Below, one piece after another: positions 60,170 to 64,000 of a stretch of DNA of 64,000 bases. Every line of letters starts with the position of its first letter. Position 1 is the stretch's first letter. A program made the translations under genes and the position numbers. The DNA comes from Cytophagales bacterium (GTDB lineage Bacteria > Bacteroidota > Bacteroidia > Cytophagales > Cyclobacteriaceae), in the NCBI GenBank assembly GCA_017303795.1, contig JAFLBR010000018.1, forward strand, positions 1-64,000, written 5' to 3'. Under the pieces are notes generated by a model that did not search any database, was not told the DNA's origin, and was given only the letters and a program-made list of their open reading frames with translations.

Positions 60170-61133
60170 CCGTAATCACATCAAACCCTTTAAAGCTACC
60201 GGTTATGGCCAGCGCTGAAACTTTTTCCGCAATACCTTTCTTTTTGATCTTTCCGGCAATTTCATTAACCGTTGCGCCTGATCCCACCGCATCATCAATC
60301 AACAAAACATGATTGAACTTTCGCGTTTCCGGCACCGAAAAAGTTTGCTGCGCATTTGTAATCCGCTCTTCGAGTTTACCTAATGACTTTTGGGGCACCG
60401 GAATTATACCACTGGTTTTATTAAGCTTAATAGAAGGAAGCTTAAGCGCATAATGTGTTTGCAGATATTTCATCAATTGTACTTCGCGCCTGATGGTTGG
60501 CGGCACAAATCCAACACCATCGGCTTTTAGCAACTCACATAGCTGAACAACGTTTGTTTTTGTTTCATTCACCAGCAGTTTCATCAGCAATTTACTTTGC
60601 CCTTGCTTGGCATAATGAAGAATAGTGCCCAGTCGGGTTTTACCAAACCTTTCTATGGCATAGAAATCCAGGTAGTACAAGTTATTCAAGTGAATCGTAT
60701 CATAACCTTTTGTGGATTTCAATTTTTCCATCCCATCAATAAACCCATCCGCATTAAAATAGCTTTTGTATTTCTGCTGTGTAGTAATGTATTCGTTTAC
60801 TGTTTTTTCAAATGGAAGTTTGCGCTGCGAACACCAGATATGAAATCCATCTGCACCCTCTTTTATTTCACCAGTTTCTGAAATCAGAATGAAGTTTTCT
60901 TGAAGAAATTTTTCCTTTTCAGATGGCAGCTCAGTTTTGGTAAGTGCACTTCCTGTTTTGAGTTGATAGACCGTTTTAGGCGGCCGGCCCACGCGCTGAA
61001 CTAATCCCGAATCTATTAGCTCGCGTAAAGCAGCGTGAATCATCTGCCTTGAAAGTTCAAGGTTATTTGCGAGTTCGCTGGCTGATAACGACCCATGCGA
61101 TCTCAGGAGCTCAAGGATTCTGTCTTTTGTCAT
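60162..61133 (-). CDS. Winged-helix regulator fused to a phosphoribosyltransferase-like domain
   Basis: This 323-residue protein combines an N-terminal winged-helix domain (1-60; SLSASELANNLELSRQMIHAALRELIDSGLVQRVGRPP) with a C-terminal type I phosphoribosyltransferase domain. The latter is marked by the PRPP loop HVLLIDDAVGSGATVNE (275-291). A middle region of about 140 residues (ISETGEIKEGADGFHIWCSQRK, HLNNLYYLDFYAIERFGKTRLG) is not a family I recognise. By analogy with PurR-type and PyrR-type regulators, it may sense PRPP or a nucleotide and control transcription. A perfect inverted repeat lies 5-34 bp upstream of its start, consistent with autoregulation. It overlaps the PLP-enzyme gene downstream. 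Confidence 0.75.
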   Translation of the reverse strand: MTKDRILELLRSHGSLSASELANNLELSRQMIHAALRELIDSGLVQRVGRPPKTVYQLKTGSALTKTELPSEKEKFLQENFILISETGEIKEGADGFHIWCSQRKLPFEKTVNEYITTQQKYKSYFNADGFIDGMEKLKSTKGYDTIHLNNLYYLDFYAIERFGKTRLGTILHYAKQGQSKLLMKLLVNETKTNVVQLCELLKADGVGFVPPTIRREVQLMKYLQTHYALKLPSIKLNKTSGIIPVPQKSLGKLEERITNAQQTFSVPETRKFNHVLLIDDAVGSGATVNEIAGKIKKKGIAEKVSALAITGSFKGFDVITDV

Positions 61134-61138
61134 TTTAC

Positions 61139-61167
61139 ACTTTACAGTAAACTGTAAACTGTAAAGT
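61139..61167. promoter_or_regulatory. Candidate operator: nested TTTACAG / CTGTAAA palindromes
   Basis: ACTTTACAGT at 61139-61148 and ACTGTAAAGT at 61158-61167 form a perfect 10-bp inverted repeat. Inside it, TTTACAGT (61141-61148) and ACTGTAAA (61151-61158) form a second palindrome with a 2-bp spacer, so TTTACAG/TTTACTG words recur in tandem on the minus strand. The site lies 5-34 bp upstream of the wHTH-PRTase start codon and 60 bp from the divergent radical SAM gene. It is a strong candidate binding site for that regulator. Confidence 0.6.
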
Positions 61168-61227
61168 TGATCTATTAAAATTGGAATTCAAAATAGGTTT
61201 TGCTAAAAAAATTAGTATTCTTGTTCG

Positions 61228-62280
61228 ATGGAGCAGGAGTACTTTAAGGGTCGGGGCGCACAGATAAAAACCGAAAACCGGTTTCTGAAAGCCCAATATG
61301 TTACTGAGCATATTGAAGGGCTTGACGAGCCGCTGCTCGAATCTCCCCCCACACAAATCTTTATTGAAAGTGCGAAGAAGATTGTAAACGAAGTAAAGAG
61401 TGACGACCTGAGTATGATGTATTCCATGAATCCGTATCAGGGTTGTGAGCATGGTTGCATTTATTGTTACGCACGCAACACGCACGAGTATTATGGTTTT
61501 AGTGCCGGGCTGGATTTTGAAAGCAAAATCATTGTAAAGAAAAATGCAGCGACTTTGTTGGAAAAACATCTGCTCACTAAAAACTGGAATGCTGTTCCTA
61601 TTATGTTGAGTGGCAATACCGATTGTTATCAACCACAGGAGCGAAAGTTTGAAATTACGCGTAGCATGTTAAAAGTACTTGCAAACTATCGGCACCCGGT
61701 TGGCATTATTACCAAAAATAGTTTAGTGTTGCGCGATCTTGATTTATTGAAAGACCTGGCAAGCGATAACCTGGTGCATGTTTATCTTTCCATCACCACA
61801 CTTAACGAAGACCTGAGGCGCATGCTGGAACCGCGAACAGCCAGCGCCATTAAACGATTAAAAACATTGGAAGAATTATCGAAAGCGGGAGTGCCAACCG
61901 GCATTATGAATGCGCCTATTATTCCGGGATTAAATCATCATGAGATACCCCAGATCTTAAAAGTCGCGGCCGATCATGGGGCATTAAATTGTGGTATGAC
62001 GGTAGTTCGGTTAAATGGTTCTATCGGTAAAATTTTTGAAGATTGGTTGCGCAAAAACTTTCCTGATCGGTTTGATAAAGTGTGGAACCAGATCTGCTCC
62101 TTTCATGGTGGCAACGTAAACGATTCAAAGTTTGGCAGGCGTATGACAGGCGAGGGTAATATTGCTGAGGCTATTCATCAATTGTTTCGGGCTTCGAAGA
62201 AAAAGTATTTTGCCAACCGCTCCGTGCCACCTTACGATCTTACCAAATTCCGCAAAGGCGGTAATTTATCCTTGTTTTAA
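61228..62280 (+). CDS. PA0069-type radical SAM protein
   Basis: This 350-residue radical SAM protein is of the spore-photoproduct-lyase-like PA0069 family. The [4Fe-4S] cluster motif is in NPYQGCEHGCIYCYARNTHEYYGFSAGLDFE near residues 70-100 (CxxxCxxC). The conserved SGNTDCYQPQERKF segment lies near 131-145, and PIIPGLNHHEIPQIL near 230. Homologues are widespread and uncharacterised, with possible roles in DNA or nucleotide repair. It diverges from the wHTH-PRTase gene with the palindromic operator between them. The nearest -7 like element is TATTCTTG (61216-61223), five bases before the ATG. Confidence 0.9.
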   Translation: MEQEYFKGRGAQIKTENRFLKAQYVTEHIEGLDEPLLESPPTQIFIESAKKIVNEVKSDDLSMMYSMNPYQGCEHGCIYCYARNTHEYYGFSAGLDFESKIIVKKNAATLLEKHLLTKNWNAVPIMLSGNTDCYQPQERKFEITRSMLKVLANYRHPVGIITKNSLVLRDLDLLKDLASDNLVHVYLSITTLNEDLRRMLEPRTASAIKRLKTLEELSKAGVPTGIMNAPIIPGLNHHEIPQILKVAADHGALNCGMTVVRLNGSIGKIFEDWLRKNFPDRFDKVWNQICSFHGGNVNDSKFGRRMTGEGNIAEAIHQLFRASKKKYFANRSVPPYDLTKFRKGGNLSLF

Positions 62281-62333
62281 ACCACCGGTGTAGCCTTCAG
62301 AATCTATTCAGGATTTATGCTTTACTTTGCAAT

Positions 62334-62723
62334 GTGAAAAAGCTGGTGGCCTGTACACTCACTATTGTTATCCTTACGGGATCGGTGATTGATCTGCACG
62401 ATCTTTCGAAGGTGCCGTACATGATCAGCCACTTTCAACAACATAAGAATAATACCGACTCTTTTTCTATTGCTGATTTTTTTGATCTTCACTACGGTGA
62501 ACAAGCCGAGCAACATGACAAACAGGAGCATGAGCAACATCAAGGCTTGCCTTTCAAAACACACGATTGTACCTTTTCACACATCAGCATGATCTTATCC
62601 GATTTCGAACCAACCATCGAATCATCGTTTAGCCTGATCATGCGCTACAATAATTTCTACGAATCGGCTTACACTTCAGAGTTTAGCCAATCTATCTGGC
62701 AGCCGCCCAAGCTGGTGATTTAA
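62334..62723 (+). CDS. Small secreted His-rich protein ahead of a CusA-type efflux gene
   Basis: This 129-residue protein starts at GTG and has a hydrophobic N-terminus (KKLVACTLTIVILTGSVI) that is a signal peptide or anchor. A His/Asp/Glu/Gln-rich central segment (LHYGEQAEQHDKQEHEQHQG) and a later LPFKTHDCTFSHISM with Cys and His follow. Proteins like this commonly precede CusA/CzcA operons in Bacteroidota. The His-rich part is likely to bind Cu, Zn or similar metals, as a sensor or periplasmic carrier; this is inferred. It is followed after 91 bp by the efflux pump gene. Confidence 0.65.
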   Translation: MKKLVACTLTIVILTGSVIDLHDLSKVPYMISHFQQHKNNTDSFSIADFFDLHYGEQAEQHDKQEHEQHQGLPFKTHDCTFSHISMILSDFEPTIESSFSLIMRYNNFYESAYTSEFSQSIWQPPKLVI

Positions 62724-62736
62724 AAATCTCATCTGT

Positions 62737-62780
62737 CCCTCTCCCCAAGGGAGAGGGTGGCCGCCAGGCCGGGTGAGGGG
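62737..62780. repeat. CCCTCTCCC hairpin repeat (REP-like)
   Basis: CCCTCTCCC at 62737-62745 pairs perfectly with GGGAGAGGG at 62749-62757 around a CAA loop. The GC-rich TGGCCGCCAGGCCGGGTGAGGGG follows to 62780. The type is a widespread mobile-looking intergenic palindrome of bacterial genomes; here it lies between two co-directional genes and may weaken transcription through to the efflux pump. Confidence 0.6.
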
Positions 62781-62814
62781 CAATAAACTCAAATTACTTT
62801 AAAGTATTATTACT

Positions 62815-64000
62815 ATGCTTCATGGCATTATCTCCTTTTCAATAAGGAATAAGGTCATCGTAGGTATGCTTACCATAGCACTCATTTTTTGGGGTAGCTA
62901 TTCCTTAAAGCAGTTGCCTATCGATGCCGTTCCTGATATTACGAATAACCAGGTGCAGATCATTACGGTTTCGCCTACACTGGCTGCACCCGAAGTGGAG
63001 CGCCTCGTTACATTTCCGGTAGAACAAACCATGGCCACCATTCCTGAAATTGTAGAGATGCGATCCATCTCGCGTTTTGGATTATCGGTGGTAACTGTGG
63101 TGTTCGAAGAAGATACCGATATTTATTGGGCTCGTCAGCAAGTAAACGAGCGACTTAATCAGGCACAAGATCAGATCCCGCCCGGTGCGGGTTCGCCTGA
63201 AATCGGTCCGCTCTCCACCGGGCTCAGCGAAATCTATCAGTATGTCTTGCGTGCAAAGCCCGGCTTTGAAGCGAAGTACGATGCCATGGAGTTACGCACT
63301 ATACAAGATTGGATTGTGCGTAGACAACTTATCGGCACACAAGGTATTGCCGACATCAGCAGCTTTGGCGGGTATGTAAAGCAATATGAAATTGCCATTG
63401 ATCCGGTAAAGTTGCGGGCTATGAACATCAGCATTAGCCAGGTGTTTGATGCGTTAGAAAAAAATAATCAAAACACAGGCGGTGCGTATATTGAACGTAA
63501 ACCCAATACCTACTTCATCCGGAGCGAAGGCCTAGTTCAGAATCTGAATGATATCCGGCAGATCATTGTAAAAAATACTTCTAACGGATTGCCGGTGTTA
63601 ATGGAAGATGTGGGTACGATTCAATTCGGAAGTGCTGCCCGCTATGGGGCATTAACCTACAACAATACAGGCGAGGCTGTTGGTGGTGTGGTGCTGATGT
63701 TGAAAGGCGCGAACTCATCGCAGGTAATTGCCAATGTAAAAACCCGCATTGAACAGATCAGAAAAACGTTACCTGAAGGTGTTGAGATTGAAGCTTTCCT
63801 CGATCGAACCCGCTTAGTTAATAACGCCATTGAAACCGTTGTAAAAAATCTGGCCGAAGGTGCGCTGATTGTAGTGTTTGTGTTGGTGATGTTGCTCGGA
63901 AATTTTCGGGCTGGCTTAATAGTAGCTTCTGTTATACCATTGGCTATGCTTTTTGCCATTGCCATGATGAATCTGTTTGGCGTATCGGGTAACCTGATGA
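62815..64000 (+). CDS. CusA/CzcA-family heavy-metal efflux RND transporter, truncated by the window edge
   Basis: The ATG at 62815 opens a frame that runs without stop to the end of the window (395 complete codons, about 38% of a usual protein of about 1,040 residues). The N-terminal membrane helix (about 12-30) and QLPIDAVPDITNNQVQIITVSP are diagnostic of CusA/CzcA pumps. ERLVTFPVEQTMATIPEI and LDRTRLVNNAIETVVKNLAEGALIVVFVLVMLL follow in the usual order. It exports Cu+, Ag+, Co2+, Zn2+ or Cd2+ across the envelope together with a membrane fusion protein and an outer-membrane channel, presumably encoded beyond the window. A small His-rich gene precedes it. Confidence 0.93.
   Translation, partial: MLHGIISFSIRNKVIVGMLTIALIFWGSYSLKQLPIDAVPDITNNQVQIITVSPTLAAPEVERLVTFPVEQTMATIPEIVEMRSISRFGLSVVTVVFEEDTDIYWARQQVNERLNQAQDQIPPGAGSPEIGPLSTGLSEIYQYVLRAKPGFEAKYDAMELRTIQDWIVRRQLIGTQGIADISSFGGYVKQYEIAIDPVKLRAMNISISQVFDALEKNNQNTGGAYIERKPNTYFIRSEGLVQNLNDIRQIIVKNTSNGLPVLMEDVGTIQFGSAARYGALTYNNTGEAVGGVVLMLKGANSSQVIANVKTRIEQIRKTLPEGVEIEAFLDRTRLVNNAIETVVKNLAEGALIVVFVLVMLLGNFRAGLIVASVIPLAMLFAIAMMNLFGVSGNLM

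Noticed and set aside
61135-61632. 165-codon minus-strand frame overlapping the palindromic operator
   Set aside because: It is antisense to the radical SAM gene, including its cluster motif, and has no family features.

Overview
The window is chromosomal DNA of a member of the Bacteroidota, most likely the order Cytophagales. The main evidence is a PadR regulator followed by three tandem permeases with a cytoplasmic prefix domain, a DUF5916 outer-membrane protein, a long Bacteroidota-type signal peptidase, S41 and DUF3857 secreted proteins, and repeated -7 promoter elements of the form TAnnTTTG just upstream of genes. No rRNA, tRNA, CRISPR array, insertion sequence or prophage was recognised. 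The genus cannot be named from the sequence alone.

Layout. Positions 1-530 hold no supported gene but contain hairpins, a 24-bp palindrome and a 19-bp inverted repeat in front of the PadR gene. Positions 555-9482 form a PadR / secreted DinB / three-permease cluster with no ABC ATPase. A 317-bp repeat-rich spacer follows, then signal peptidase I. Positions 11.0-18.9 kb carry a DUF2306 membrane protein, a secreted protein usually labelled asparagine synthetase B, ArfB, an IF2-N-like/zinc-ribbon pair, TonB, DUF4180, an ECF sigma factor with a membrane partner, and a bestrophin. Positions 19.0-24.5 kb carry topoisomerase IB, a second sigma factor with a YCII protein, a trans-sulfuration enzyme, a Na/Ca antiporter and a GNAT acetyltransferase. 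Positions 24.6-38.2 kb carry cell-envelope proteins, glyA, a VapBC-type toxin-antitoxin pair overlapping tatC, rpiB, a tandem pair of secreted paralogs, a lipoprotein-like flavin-binding-fold protein and a Tat-exported molybdenum hydroxylase large subunit.

Positions 38.2-42.4 kb are a two-gene McrBC-type (type IV) defence locus whose ATPase subunit has an unusually elaborate N-terminus. Downstream are an M20 amidohydrolase, a PIG-L deacetylase, a Gfo/Idh/MocA oxidoreductase, a YcaQ-type glycosylase, RbfA, a LolE-type permease, a SNF2 helicase, a lipid A acyltransferase-like protein, an SDR, a DUF3857 transglutaminase-like protein and RadA. An operon of a winged-helix/phosphoribosyltransferase regulator and a PLP-dependent deaminase-like enzyme follows, with a striking palindromic operator candidate. 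The window ends with a radical SAM protein, a His-rich small secreted protein, and the first 395 codons of a CusA/CzcA heavy-metal efflux pump cut by the window edge.

The best candidates for under-described biology are the multi-module McrB (39.5-42.4 kb), the autoregulated wHTH-PRTase operon (59.3-61.2 kb), the toxin-antitoxin pair coupled to tatC, the tandem secreted paralogs at 33.3-34.7 kb, and several distinct families of short palindromic intergenic repeats. All compositional statements were made by eye; no alignment, database search or statistic was run.
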